Made by a program: the position numbers and the translations under genes. The notes under the pieces were generated by a model. The model was not told where the DNA came from, searched no databases, and saw only the letters and a program-made list of their open reading frames with translations. This document shows positions 28,594 to 38,600 of a stretch of DNA of 64,000 nt, in pieces. The stretch's first letter is position 1; every line of letters begins with the position of its first letter. This DNA is from JADJLQ01 sp044227925 (GTDB lineage: Bacteria > Bacteroidota > Bacteroidia > Chitinophagales > Saprospiraceae). Where the stretch lies: the NCBI GenBank assembly GCA_044227925.1, contig JBGAVW010000009.1:1-64000 (forward strand), written 5' to 3'.

Positions 28594-28698
28594 ATCTTTT
28601 TCACCAAATTTTTACAGGATCTGTTTGAATCTGAAACCGAAGAAGACTGGAATGCTGGGTTTAAAATGAGTGTTCAAGAGCGATTTTATGTTTGTTCA

Positions 28699-31254
28699 TT
28701 ATCGATACAGCACTACCGCCATTTTCTTTTTTACCAATTTACTACTTACATGAATGGCTTCTATATTGACGATATATATTCCATTTAAGGCAGTCTGATC
28801 CTCATCGTTTTTTCCATCCCAGGTTATTTCACCAGAGCGGGAAAGCAATATATTATTATAGAGTGTCCTTATCCTCCTGCCATTGTCATCAAAAACAACA
28901 ATCTTAGATTGATATCCATTATCGGGTAAGGTATAACTGATGTGTAAATCATCATCTTCACCATCTCCATTAGGGCTAAAGGTTTTATTTTTTAAAGTAA
29001 ATATGGCCTGGGCGGTATTTACATTTTCAAAGCTTACAGAATTTTTTCTAGTAGGGGTACCGTAGTTTTCTGCACCTGATGCAGAATGCCAATTTGATTT
29101 GCGATTGACACTATTTACATCAACTCTCTCCAGTGCCACACCTTCTTTTGAATTCAACAGAGGGTAATGATATTTTTCAGTATAATAAAAAGAATCGATC
29201 AATAAACCATCCGGAGCCCGGATGGATATATGTCCTTCTTCATCAGGAAGTGAAGGCAAACTGTGCTGCAACAACAGACCGGTATCTACTTTATTATAAT
29301 TTGTCTTTATCCAATCGGTATTGGCACAGATAACAAAATGAGCACCGGGAAGTACGAAGGCCGTGCTGGCAAGAGATACCGATCGTTGATTAAGTTCGTT
29401 GCTGATTCTGATCCCCCGCAGTGTAAATGCCTTGGATGATTTGTTATACAATTCAATATAATCGGCGCCACCGCCGGGAGGATTAAACAATACTTCATTA
29501 ATTACCAGGTCGTTTTTTTCAATTTTTTCTGGTTTTGAAAATCGGACAGATACCGGATTTGTAACTCTGCCCAAACAATCTTTACTATCTGCAGTGAGAG
29601 TGTATACAATGCCTGAAGTGAATGGATCAGTAAATTGAATAGTTATTTTTTTTAAACTATCTATATAAGCAAGTTTGCCTATGGCCAGGTTAGGTTTAAT
29701 CTGGAAATCCCGGGATGTAGCCATATCCATTTTTTTGTTTAAGTACAGATCCAGGGTTTGATTATCTGCCGATATGATAAACGAATCAATATTGGTGGGA
29801 ATGATTGCATTTTGATTCCACACGGAATTTTGGCTGCCGGGGCTGCCACCGGTACTACTGGTAGAAGAAGTCCAGTTGTCTTTATAGTCACATACGTTTT
29901 CAGGATTAATCATTTCGAGTGACCAACCACCCTCTTTTTTCTTTGTATCCCGGTACCAATCATCATCGTATGTTACAGAATGGATGATTTTGCTCTGTTC
30001 TGTGATGCTGATGGTTCCATTTGTATTCCGCAGTACAGGCATTTTTTTGAGACCATAAATGTTTCCATACGATTTGAATGATTCCCTGGCAAGTGATTCA
30101 CACAAAACAATGAACTCACCCGGTTTGAGCAATACACTATTGGTATCTAAGGTAAACTCTGTTTTTTCAAAAAATAGTTTTATTCCGGCCAGGTCAATAG
30201 TGCGATGCCCTCGATTAAATAATTCGATGTATTCAAATGGAGGCAATCCTATTGCAGGGGTAGGGTCAGCCATGATCTCCGTAATTAAAAGTTCATATTG
30301 ATCTATATTTTGAAATAAGGTATGGGTCCAGCTGCTTTTTAGATTGAATGCCGAATTCCCTTTGAGATCCGATATTTTTTTACATACGATTTCATAGGTA
30401 CCGGCCGATATATTTTTAGTAAGATATAATATTACAATTGAATCGGCTACTGATTTTGCTTTCCAGGGCTGGCCCAGCGATCCTGATAACAGGTAATTTT
30501 CCTCATCATTTGCAGTGACGGGATCTATAGCTTTATCAAAAGTAATGTGCACCTGATTTGAATCAGAATTTATCCGGATTATTCTGGGTGGGTTTTCCCG
30601 GGGCACAAATTCTTTAATGGACAAATCATCAAAAAAAAACTTGTCTCTCCTGGTTGTAGTATAATTGCACTCTATTGCAAAAATCCCTTTCGGTTTTAAA
30701 AGTATGCTTTTATCTGATGCAAAAATTTCTTCTGTAAAGGCGTTTCCGCCGTTATAATCAGTACTGATGATCCAATCACCCAACTCTGATCTGGAAATGC
30801 GCAATCGTAGCAGAGTCGGGTCTTTAGAAACCGCAGCAAGGTTACCTTCTGCTACTAAAGTAGTTTTCCCAGCTGTAGATTTAATAAATTTTAAGGCATC
30901 CTGACTGCCATTCTCACCAATTTCAAGGTAATATGCATTGGTATAGCTGGTATCGTCTGCGTACAGATACACTTTGAGTTTATTAGATTCGGACGGAGCA
31001 AAATTGAGTTTACACCATAACTCCCACTCCTGATTTGAATAGGTATTGTATATAGCATATACAGAGGATTTTCCATTGGTATTGCCTATACTTTGAAGTT
31101 GCTTATCTTCATTTATTTTAAAATCTTCAACCTGGCCGGCCCAACTGTTTTTTAAATACCATGTACTGTCAGTAAATGAATCTATAAACTGACTGGTCGC
31201 CTTGGGTATAAAGGCAAAGCAAACTGAAACCAGGATAATAAGGAGTCGATTCAT
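28699..31254 (-). CDS. Exported lamin-tail-domain protein with gliding-type C-terminus
   Basis: An 851-residue protein with a signal peptide (residues 1-21, ending PKATSQ). Residues ~25-200 resemble a concanavalin/LamG-like module. Two lamin-tail domains follow, recognised by LLITEIMADPTPAIGLPPFEYIELFN at about 315 and LVINEVLFNPPGGGADYIELYN at about 585, separated by Ig-like segments. The C-terminus (FSPNGDGEDDDLHISYTLP... WDGKNDEDQTALNGIY) is a FlgD-like/CHU_C-type domain, often used as a T9SS type B sorting signal. The protein should be cell-surface or secreted. Lamin-tail proteins are frequently associated with extracellular nucleases or phosphatases; here no catalytic domain is present. 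It lies just upstream of the PAP2 phosphatase gene. Confidence 0.8.
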   Translation of the reverse strand: MNRLLIILVSVCFAFIPKATSQFIDSFTDSTWYLKNSWAGQVEDFKINEDKQLQSIGNTNGKSSVYAIYNTYSNQEWELWCKLNFAPSESNKLKVYLYADDTSYTNAYYLEIGENGSQDALKFIKSTAGKTTLVAEGNLAAVSKDPTLLRLRISRSELGDWIISTDYNGGNAFTEEIFASDKSILLKPKGIFAIECNYTTTRRDKFFFDDLSIKEFVPRENPPRIIRINSDSNQVHITFDKAIDPVTANDEENYLLSGSLGQPWKAKSVADSIVILYLTKNISAGTYEIVCKKISDLKGNSAFNLKSSWTHTLFQNIDQYELLITEIMADPTPAIGLPPFEYIELFNRGHRTIDLAGIKLFFEKTEFTLDTNSVLLKPGEFIVLCESLARESFKSYGNIYGLKKMPVLRNTNGTISITEQSKIIHSVTYDDDWYRDTKKKEGGWSLEMINPENVCDYKDNWTSSTSSTGGSPGSQNSVWNQNAIIPTNIDSFIISADNQTLDLYLNKKMDMATSRDFQIKPNLAIGKLAYIDSLKKITIQFTDPFTSGIVYTLTADSKDCLGRVTNPVSVRFSKPEKIEKNDLVINEVLFNPPGGGADYIELYNKSSKAFTLRGIRISNELNQRSVSLASTAFVLPGAHFVICANTDWIKTNYNKVDTGLLLQHSLPSLPDEEGHISIRAPDGLLIDSFYYTEKYHYPLLNSKEGVALERVDVNSVNRKSNWHSASGAENYGTPTRKNSVSFENVNTAQAIFTLKNKTFSPNGDGEDDDLHISYTLPDNGYQSKIVVFDDNGRRIRTLYNNILLSRSGEITWDGKNDEDQTALNGIYIVNIEAIHVSSKLVKKKMAVVLYR

Positions 31255-31277
31255 TATATTTTTAAAAGCAGATCATA

Positions 31278-31856
31278 CTACCTGGTGAATAATTTTTTGT
31301 TTAAATAGCGACATAACCATGCTGATCCGGCGCCCACGAAAGCCCCTCCCAGGACATCAGAAGGATAGTGTACCCCAAGATGCATTCTTGAATAACCTAC
31401 TGCACCGGCCCAGGTAAAAGATGCAGCTGCGACATACCATTTGGAATATGAAAGACTAAGTGATGTGGCCAAAGCAAATGCATCCGATGTATGTCCAGAA
31501 GGGAATGAAGGACTCCTCCCTTTATCCAAAGGTATGATATAGGGATAAGCGATAAATGGCCTTTGACGATTGATCGAATATTTTAAAGCTGTGGTGATGG
31601 CTGTATTTACCAATGCTACTTCTACCAGATACCAGCCTTTTTTCCTGGTATTTTCATGTTCATTGAAATAGCCCCAGGTCAATACTCCCAGAGGTAATCC
31701 AAAAGATATCAACCCGGTAGTATTGGATATGGCTTTAAATGGATTATCCAACTTTGTATTTCTATTGAGATTTATTTTTTCCAGGGTGCGTATATCTAAC
31801 TGCTGCGAATGAGAAACTGAAATGGTCAATCCCCATACTATCAGGTAAGTCAACAT
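31278..31856 (-). CDS. PAP2-family membrane phosphatase
   Basis: A 192-residue protein from the ATG at 31856. The longer frame would begin at a TTG at 31916. The N-terminus (MLTYLIVWGLTISVSHSQ) is a signal peptide. All three PAP2 motifs are present: KYSINRQRPF (KxxxxxxRP), SFPSGHTS (PSGH) and SRMHLGVHYPSDVLGG (SRxxxxxHxxxD). This is a lipid or undecaprenyl-diphosphate phosphatase with the active site facing the periplasm. It is about the usual length. The start is upstream of the lamin-tail gene on the same strand with a 23-nt gap, so they probably form an operon. Substrate cannot be read from sequence. Confidence 0.85.
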   Translation of the reverse strand: MLTYLIVWGLTISVSHSQQLDIRTLEKINLNRNTKLDNPFKAISNTTGLISFGLPLGVLTWGYFNEHENTRKKGWYLVEVALVNTAITTALKYSINRQRPFIAYPYIIPLDKGRSPSFPSGHTSDAFALATSLSLSYSKWYVAAASFTWAGAVGYSRMHLGVHYPSDVLGGAFVGAGSAWLCRYLNKKLFTR

Positions 31857-32039
31857 TCTGCGGCCTGAATGAACACACGATGTTCTTTTTTTATATTGTA
31901 GCGATGTTTCGTTCAAAATTGAATTTAAAGCTACATGAAAAAAAATAACTTTTACTCCGGTAGCCTGAATTTATTTCTATTTGCTTACCAGAAGTGGACA
32001 GGTTCCTTTATTAAATAAACCGGAGTTGGGTTATTTCAA

Positions 32040-32047
32040 TATTTTTG
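32040..32047 (+). promoter_or_regulatory. -7 element TATTTTTG before the fucose-type operon
   Basis: TATTTTTG fits TAnnTTTG and lies 53 nt before the ATG at 32101 (83 nt before the ATG at 32131). It sits in the 244-nt divergent gap between the PAP2 and dehydrogenase genes. There is no good -33 at the usual spacing. Confidence 0.35.
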
Positions 32048-32100
32048 TATTAAACCGACAGAATTTAAACATAAAATAAAATACATTTCAAAGTAAACTA

Positions 32101-33144
32101 ATGCAAAACCCATCGGTAAAAAAAAAGGTAATGAAAACCCTGGTCTGTGAACAACCCGGAATATTGGCCTATGCTCAAAAGGAAGTGCCGGTGATGGAAC
32201 AGGGGAGGGCCATTATAAAAATCCACCGTATAGGGATCTGTGGTACCGACCTCCATGCCTATGAAGGGACTCAACCTTATTTTAATTATCCCCGTATACT
32301 GGGACATGAATTGTCGGGAGAACTGGTTGAATGCGATCAGGCCATTGGGTTTCATCCTGGCCAGATTGTGACTTTTTTACCCTATTTTAATTGCGGTACC
32401 TGCATTGCATGTCGCCACGGTAAAACCAATTGTTGTACTTCCTTACAAGTTTGTGGAGTACATATTGATGGAGGAATGGTAGAATATCTTTCAGTACCTG
32501 CAGGAAACTTAATAGATGGGACTGGATTGAATTATGATGAACTGGCATTGGTAGAGCCTCTGGCTATCGGAGCACATGGAATACGAAGAGCTGAAGTAAA
32601 GAAAGATGAATTTGTATTGGTAATCGGTGCCGGTCCTATCGGCCTGGGTACCATGGAATTTGCACGTATTGCAGGAGGCCGAGTAATAGCCCTTGATATA
32701 AATGAACATCGGCTTCATTTTTGTAAAGACAAATTGAATATCCCATATACCATCAACGCACTCACTGGTCAGGTTACTGATCGATTGATGGAGATTACAC
32801 AAGGAGATATGCCTACGGTAGTAATCGATGCTACGGGAAGCCTCAAAGCAATAGATGCTGCATTCCAATACATTGCACATGGCGGCCGTTATATACTAAT
32901 AGGGTTACAGAAAGGGGACATTACAGTCAGTCATCCCCAGTTTCACAAAAGGGAAGCTACGCTCATGAGCAGCCGCAATGCTACCCGGGAGGATTTTAAT
33001 CATGTAATCTCACATCTTAAATTAAAAAATATCTTTCCCCATAATTACATCACCCACCGAATAGGATTCGATGATTTGCAAAATAGTTTTCAACGTTTAC
33101 TGGATCCGGATAACCGGGTGATAAAAGCAATGGTAGAAATATAA
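32101..33144 (+). CDS. Zinc-dependent alcohol/polyol dehydrogenase, probable sugar-acid catabolism
   Basis: A 347-residue medium-chain dehydrogenase; an internal ATG at 32131 would give 337. Catalytic zinc ligands are visible in IGICGTDLH and GHELSGE. Structural zinc Cys residues lie in FNCGTCIACRHGKTNCC. The NAD(P) Rossmann loop is VIGAGPIGLGTMEFA. This is COG1063-type, like threonine, sorbitol and L-gulonate/galactonate dehydrogenases. The next gene is a GH95 alpha-L-fucosidase 26 nt downstream, so a step in fucose or L-galactose acid oxidation is likely, but this is inference from context. It is cytoplasmic and intact. Confidence 0.85.
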   Translation: MQNPSVKKKVMKTLVCEQPGILAYAQKEVPVMEQGRAIIKIHRIGICGTDLHAYEGTQPYFNYPRILGHELSGELVECDQAIGFHPGQIVTFLPYFNCGTCIACRHGKTNCCTSLQVCGVHIDGGMVEYLSVPAGNLIDGTGLNYDELALVEPLAIGAHGIRRAEVKKDEFVLVIGAGPIGLGTMEFARIAGGRVIALDINEHRLHFCKDKLNIPYTINALTGQVTDRLMEITQGDMPTVVIDATGSLKAIDAAFQYIAHGGRYILIGLQKGDITVSHPQFHKREATLMSSRNATREDFNHVISHLKLKNIFPHNYITHRIGFDDLQNSFQRLLDPDNRVIKAMVEI

Positions 33145-33170
33145 AAAAATCCTTACTAACAAATAGTCTG

Positions 33171-35639
33171 ATGAGAATAATAAATCAATGGTTTCTTTTC
33201 CTATTACTTATCCCATATTATGCAGTAGCTCAACCCTCCGGTAATCTTACACTTTGGTATAATCAACCCTCCGGTCTTACCTGGGAAAATGCACTCCCGA
33301 TAGGCAATGGGAGGTTGGGCGCTATGATTTACGGTAATGTGGATAAGGAAATCATACAACTCAACGAGCATTCGGTATGGAGTGGCAGCCCCAATCGCAA
33401 CGATAATCCCGAAGCATTGCAAAAACTAGATTCAATTCGACAACTTCTGTTTGATGGTAAACAGAAAGAAGCGGAAAACCTGGCCAACAGATCCTTTATC
33501 ACTAAAAAATCCCATGGGCAGAAGTTTCAACCCGTAGGTAATTTGAATCTTTTGTTTCCCGGGCATGAAAATTATACAAACTATTATCGTGAGTTGAACA
33601 TAGATCAAGCTGTGACCAAAACAATGTACACAGTAGACCAGGTCAATTATACACGGGAGGCTTTTGCTTCTATGTCTGACCGCGTAATCGTAATGAAGGT
33701 CACAGCAAATAAACCGGGAAAAATTTCTTTTAGTGCTTATTTTAGTTCACCTCATATTAAAAAGACAATCGGTACTACTGCAGGCCGGGATTTGACCCTT
33801 TCCGGTCTCACCAGCACGCACGAAACTATTGAAGGTAAAATAAAATTTAAAGGCATCACCCGCATCAAACTTGATGGCGGTACTTTATCTGTGACCGATA
33901 CTTCAGTCATCGTCAATAATGCCAATTCGGCTACTTTATTTATTTCTATTGCTACCAATTTTATTAATTATGCAGATATCAGTGGCAATGAAGAAAAAAT
34001 GGCTTCCGCTTTTCTGGATCGTGCTTTTCAAAAAGCGTACACTACATTGCTGAGTACACATATTGCAGCGTACCAAAAATATTTTCACAGGGTCAAAATT
34101 GATCTGGGCAAAACACCCGGTCCTGACTTGCCGACGGATCAGAGATTAAAAAATTTTAGAAATACCACAGACCCTGATATGGTTGAATTGTATTATCAGT
34201 ATGGAAGGTATCTTTTGATATCGTCTTCTCAACCGGGTGGTCAGCCGGCAAATCTGCAAGGTATATGGAACCACCGGTTTAACCCGCCATGGGATAGCAA
34301 ATACACAATCAATATCAATGCAGAAATGAATTACTGGCCTGCAGAAAGGACGAACCTGGCTGAAATGCATTTGCCTTTTTTAGAAATGATCAAAGAGCTA
34401 TCCAATACAGGTAAAGAGACAGCCAGGATTATGTACGGGGCCCGTGGTTGGGTGGCTCATCACAATACCGATATCTGGCGAATTAATGGAGCGATTGATG
34501 GAGCATTTTGGGGCATGTGGCCCTCAGGCGGTGGTTGGCTTTGTCAGCATCTGTGGGAACATTATTTATATAGTGGTGATAAGAACTACCTTGCTTCAGT
34601 ATATCCTGCGATAAAAGAAGCAGCTTTGTTTTTTGTCGATTTTTTAATCAAACATCCAGCCTATCCCTGGATGGTGGTAAGCCCAAGTACATCACCCGAA
34701 AACGCGCCCAAAGCCCATGGTGGTTCTTCTCTGGATGCAGGAGTCACTATGGACAACCAGATAGTCTTTGATATATTTTCTATTGCAATACATGCTGCCC
34801 ACACATTACAGAAGGATTCAAAGTTTACGGATACATTGATGCAACTGCGCAGTCAACTTCCTCCCATGCAAATAGGCAAACACAATCAATTGCAGGAATG
34901 GTTGGATGATATAGATGATCCCGATGATCACCATCGCCATGTCTCCCACTTGTATGGATTGTTTCCATCCAATCAGATTTCAGCTTATCGCACACCCGAA
35001 TTGTTTGCGGCATCTAAAAATACCCTGATGCAGCGAGGCGATGTATCCACAGGGTGGAGCATGGGTTGGAAGGTAAACTGGTGGGCTAAATTGCAAGACG
35101 GTAATCATGCCTACAAATTAATTCAAAATCAACTTACCCCATTGGGAGTAAATCCGGAAGGGGGAGGCACCTATACCAATTTGTTTGATGCACATCCACC
35201 CTTTCAGATTGATGGCAATTTTGGATGCACTGCAGGCATCACAGAGATGCTGGTTCAATGCAGTGATGGGGAAGTTCATATATTGCCAGCTTTGCCCGAT
35301 GCCTGGAGTGCCGGTTCGATTAAGGGTATTCGGCTCAGAGGAGGTTTTGAAATTATAGATCTGCAATGGGTTGACGGTAAAATCACTCGGTTAAATATTA
35401 AGTCCAATCTGGGTGGCAACCTTCGGTTAAGATTACCCAATGAAATAAAAACAATTTCCGGCGGTATCCTAAAACCCGTATCCAGTAAAAATCCAAATCC
35501 TTTTTATTATGTTGATGATACAGCGTTGCCTTTGATTTCAAAACAAGCTACCATAAAACCACTTGAATTAAAACCAACCTGGTCGGTAGATATCGCCACT
35601 AAAAAAAGTCAATCCCTGCATTTTATCGGAATAAAATAA
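33171..35639 (+). CDS. GH95 alpha-L-fucosidase
   Basis: An 822-residue exported enzyme. The signal peptide is residues 1-20 (ending AVAQ). The N-terminal domain begins with LWYNQPSGLTWENALPIGNGRLGAM, the typical GH95 start, followed by NEHSVWSG. The (alpha/alpha)6 domain shows NINAEMNYWPAE (Asn pair for water activation), VVSPSTSPEN (probable general acid Glu), GDVSTGWSMGWK and DGNFGCTAGITEM. In GH95 these positions form an inverting 1,2-alpha-L-fucosidase active site, so the enzyme should be active. It likely releases fucose from host or algal glycans in the periplasm. It is in an operon with the dehydrogenase upstream and the hybrid regulator 4 nt downstream. Confidence 0.9.
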   Translation: MRIINQWFLFLLLIPYYAVAQPSGNLTLWYNQPSGLTWENALPIGNGRLGAMIYGNVDKEIIQLNEHSVWSGSPNRNDNPEALQKLDSIRQLLFDGKQKEAENLANRSFITKKSHGQKFQPVGNLNLLFPGHENYTNYYRELNIDQAVTKTMYTVDQVNYTREAFASMSDRVIVMKVTANKPGKISFSAYFSSPHIKKTIGTTAGRDLTLSGLTSTHETIEGKIKFKGITRIKLDGGTLSVTDTSVIVNNANSATLFISIATNFINYADISGNEEKMASAFLDRAFQKAYTTLLSTHIAAYQKYFHRVKIDLGKTPGPDLPTDQRLKNFRNTTDPDMVELYYQYGRYLLISSSQPGGQPANLQGIWNHRFNPPWDSKYTININAEMNYWPAERTNLAEMHLPFLEMIKELSNTGKETARIMYGARGWVAHHNTDIWRINGAIDGAFWGMWPSGGGWLCQHLWEHYLYSGDKNYLASVYPAIKEAALFFVDFLIKHPAYPWMVVSPSTSPENAPKAHGGSSLDAGVTMDNQIVFDIFSIAIHAAHTLQKDSKFTDTLMQLRSQLPPMQIGKHNQLQEWLDDIDDPDDHHRHVSHLYGLFPSNQISAYRTPELFAASKNTLMQRGDVSTGWSMGWKVNWWAKLQDGNHAYKLIQNQLTPLGVNPEGGGTYTNLFDAHPPFQIDGNFGCTAGITEMLVQCSDGEVHILPALPDAWSAGSIKGIRLRGGFEIIDLQWVDGKITRLNIKSNLGGNLRLRLPNEIKTISGGILKPVSSKNPNPFYYVDDTALPLISKQATIKPLELKPTWSVDIATKKSQSLHFIGIK

Positions 35640-35669
35640 ACAATGCCCAATTATGAAAAAATCAATTTG

Positions 35670-38600
35670 ATGCATTTGTCCGGGAATATAATCCTTTTGT
35701 GTTTTTTGTTTTTTTCGTTGATTGCGCACGGACAATCACGACCTCACAGAAATTCCATTTTACATATAGATAAAGAAAACGGTCTGCCTAATGAATGGAT
35801 AAGAGTCTTACACCAGGATCACCATGGATTTATCTGGATAGGTACTGAAAATGGCTTATGCAGGTACGATGGCCATGAATTTTTATTATTTCAACATGAT
35901 GAGGATGATCCAGGTTCGATTCCTTTTAATTACATCACCATGATACAGGAAGATACAGCACATAACCACCTGTTGATCGGAGGAATCAAATCCATCGCCA
36001 GGATGGATTTGAAAACATTTACATTTTCACCATTGATATCGCCTCCCGGCCATGCAGCTTCTTCTACCAACAGAAGATTTATTATTGACAATACTGGTCA
36101 TACCTGGTTGTACAGGGAAGATGGATATTTTATTATGCATACTCCGGATAGTTTTGAATGGGTTTATCCGGCTACGGGATATTTTCCCATTAAATATGCT
36201 GATGGAATCTTACACCGCGATAAAAATGGGCTGATCTATTTGCAGGCTAAGGAGCCGCATGTGTTGGAAATAAATAAAAAAAATAAATTGCCGCCAGATA
36301 AAAATAATGAAATCGTCCTGGTCAATATTCCGATACCAATGGGTGATGTTGCAGATACCCTATTGGACCTGCACAATCTACCGCCTTCAAAATGGTTTAT
36401 ACAAAAAAATCATTCTCCAAATTTGTTTTTAAAAGAAAATGCACTTTGGTCCTATGATGCAAATCAAAGAACTGCCAGCAAATACTTTGATACCAAAGAC
36501 TATTTTAAAGAAGACAGTGCGGCCAATCTGCTTTGGTATCAGCGGTTGCAGGATCAAACCCTTTTATTGGGTACCTCTCATGGTTTGTTGGCCATTCCCG
36601 GGAGTGAGAATCCGTTTCAACTTTTTTCTGATGTACGAGCCAGAAAAATAAAATACTACCGTAATTCCATATGGCTGTCGGGTGACCAGGGTTTGTTTCA
36701 ATACGCTGAAGGCGGTACTCTGTTAAAGAAGTGGAGCTCAGAAAAAATGTATTCTTTTGAATTTGACGGTGATCATCTGTATGGCGGTACCCGCGATGGA
36801 AAATTGATTTATATAAATTTAAATACCGGCAAGACTAAAATGATTTCACTGGCTACCACCAACCCCGGCATTCGAAACCTATATTTTACAGGAATAATAA
36901 AAGATAAAATTTATTTTGGCGGTACCCCCTATTTAATCCGGACCAATCGAGACCTGACTGCAGTAAAATTTATTTCAATGACTGATATCCAGGGCCGGTC
37001 ACATACCGATATATTATGTGGTCATTTATTGGAAGATAAAAACGAACTTTGGTTGGGCACCATTACCGGTGGAGTATTTGTATTTACTGTATCAGACTCT
37101 TTGATTTTTAAAAAACAATTATATAAAAACACCAATAAAGAAAATGCGCTGACATCTGATGGGGTCCTGGATATGATGCGGTCCCGGGACAAAATGTATT
37201 TGTGCATGGAAGCCGGTATCAACATAGTAGATTTAAACATAAACAGCATAATTTCAATACGGAAAAAAAGTGGATTAGTTGATGATCGCATTATGTCTAC
37301 TTTGTCTGATGGCAAAGGAAATATATGGTTAAGTACGCTCAGTAATGGCCTTATTCAATGGAATACCTCTGCTAATACTTTTAAATCAACTACCGTTTCT
37401 AATGGATTGATTTCTGATAATCACTTATTCGGATCCGGTATGGTCGACCCCGGCGGAAAAATGTATTTCGGATCCGAAGAAGGTGTTTATAGGTTCGATC
37501 CCGGCAGACAAATTGAACCTACACATACCTTTGATTCCATATTGATATCCAATTGTTATATTAATGGGTATCCGTTTTACTCTGTTACCGGCGACACCAT
37601 AAAAAACATTTTATTTAAGCCATTCCTGCAATTGAATCACAATCAAAACAGGATTCAACTTGCCTTGTCAGGAAGTGCATTGTTTAATATGCCCGATGTG
37701 CAATACAGCTTACTACCCAAAGACAAGACCTGGTACAAATGGAAATCAGGAGATCAGGTGTTGTATGATGGTCTGGCTCCTGGAAAATATCTGTTTCGAA
37801 CCAAAATAAATGGCCGGGAGAGAGCTCATCTGACTTTTAATATAAGTCCGCCATGGTATAAAACTATGCTGTTTCTTTTTTTATTCGGATTGGCAACACT
37901 TGGAAGTTTGGGGTATTTAATTTATGCGTACATACAATATCGACTTCGCCTTCAGCGGCTGAGGCTCCAGGCTGAATTGGTAGAGACTAAAGCCAATTAT
38001 TTTGCAAATATTACACATGAATTAAAGACCCCATTACAGCTGCTGACAGGGCCATTGGAGAATCTGCATTCTAAACTCAGTACTGACCTGGGAAATGAAA
38101 AATTAATTACCTGGCTCGACACTGCACAAAAGCAGGCACAGCGAATCAAAATATTGGTTCAGCAAATGGAAACACTAAAAAAAATAGATGAAGCTGTATT
38201 GACCGATCACATCGAGCCAATAGATCTGTTTGCATTTGCTGATGGCATTAAAAATAGCTTTGAAGCCCTTGCCCTAAAACAAAACCTCCGTATACATGTA
38301 GAATCCAATTTGAATTCATCTCTGATTGTACAAATGGATCATTCGCATTTGACCACAATCTTTAATAATCTTATTCAAAATGTATTGGATCACTCGGCAA
38401 CTGCAAAAAATATCTGGATACGGCTTTTTGATGAAAAAGACCAGGTGAATATAGAAATACAGGATGATGGAGAAGGTATTCTGCCTGCAGATCGCCCCTA
38501 TATATTCAATCGTTTTTATACCAAGGCTGCAAATGGGAAAGGCATGGGCCTGGGACTTGCCCTGGTGCATGACCTGGTCAGGTGGCACCAAGGAACTATT

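Noticed and set aside
31278..31916. Longer PAP2 protein starting at 31916
   Set aside because: The start would be TTG and would bury the signal peptide at residue 21; the ATG at 31856 is better.
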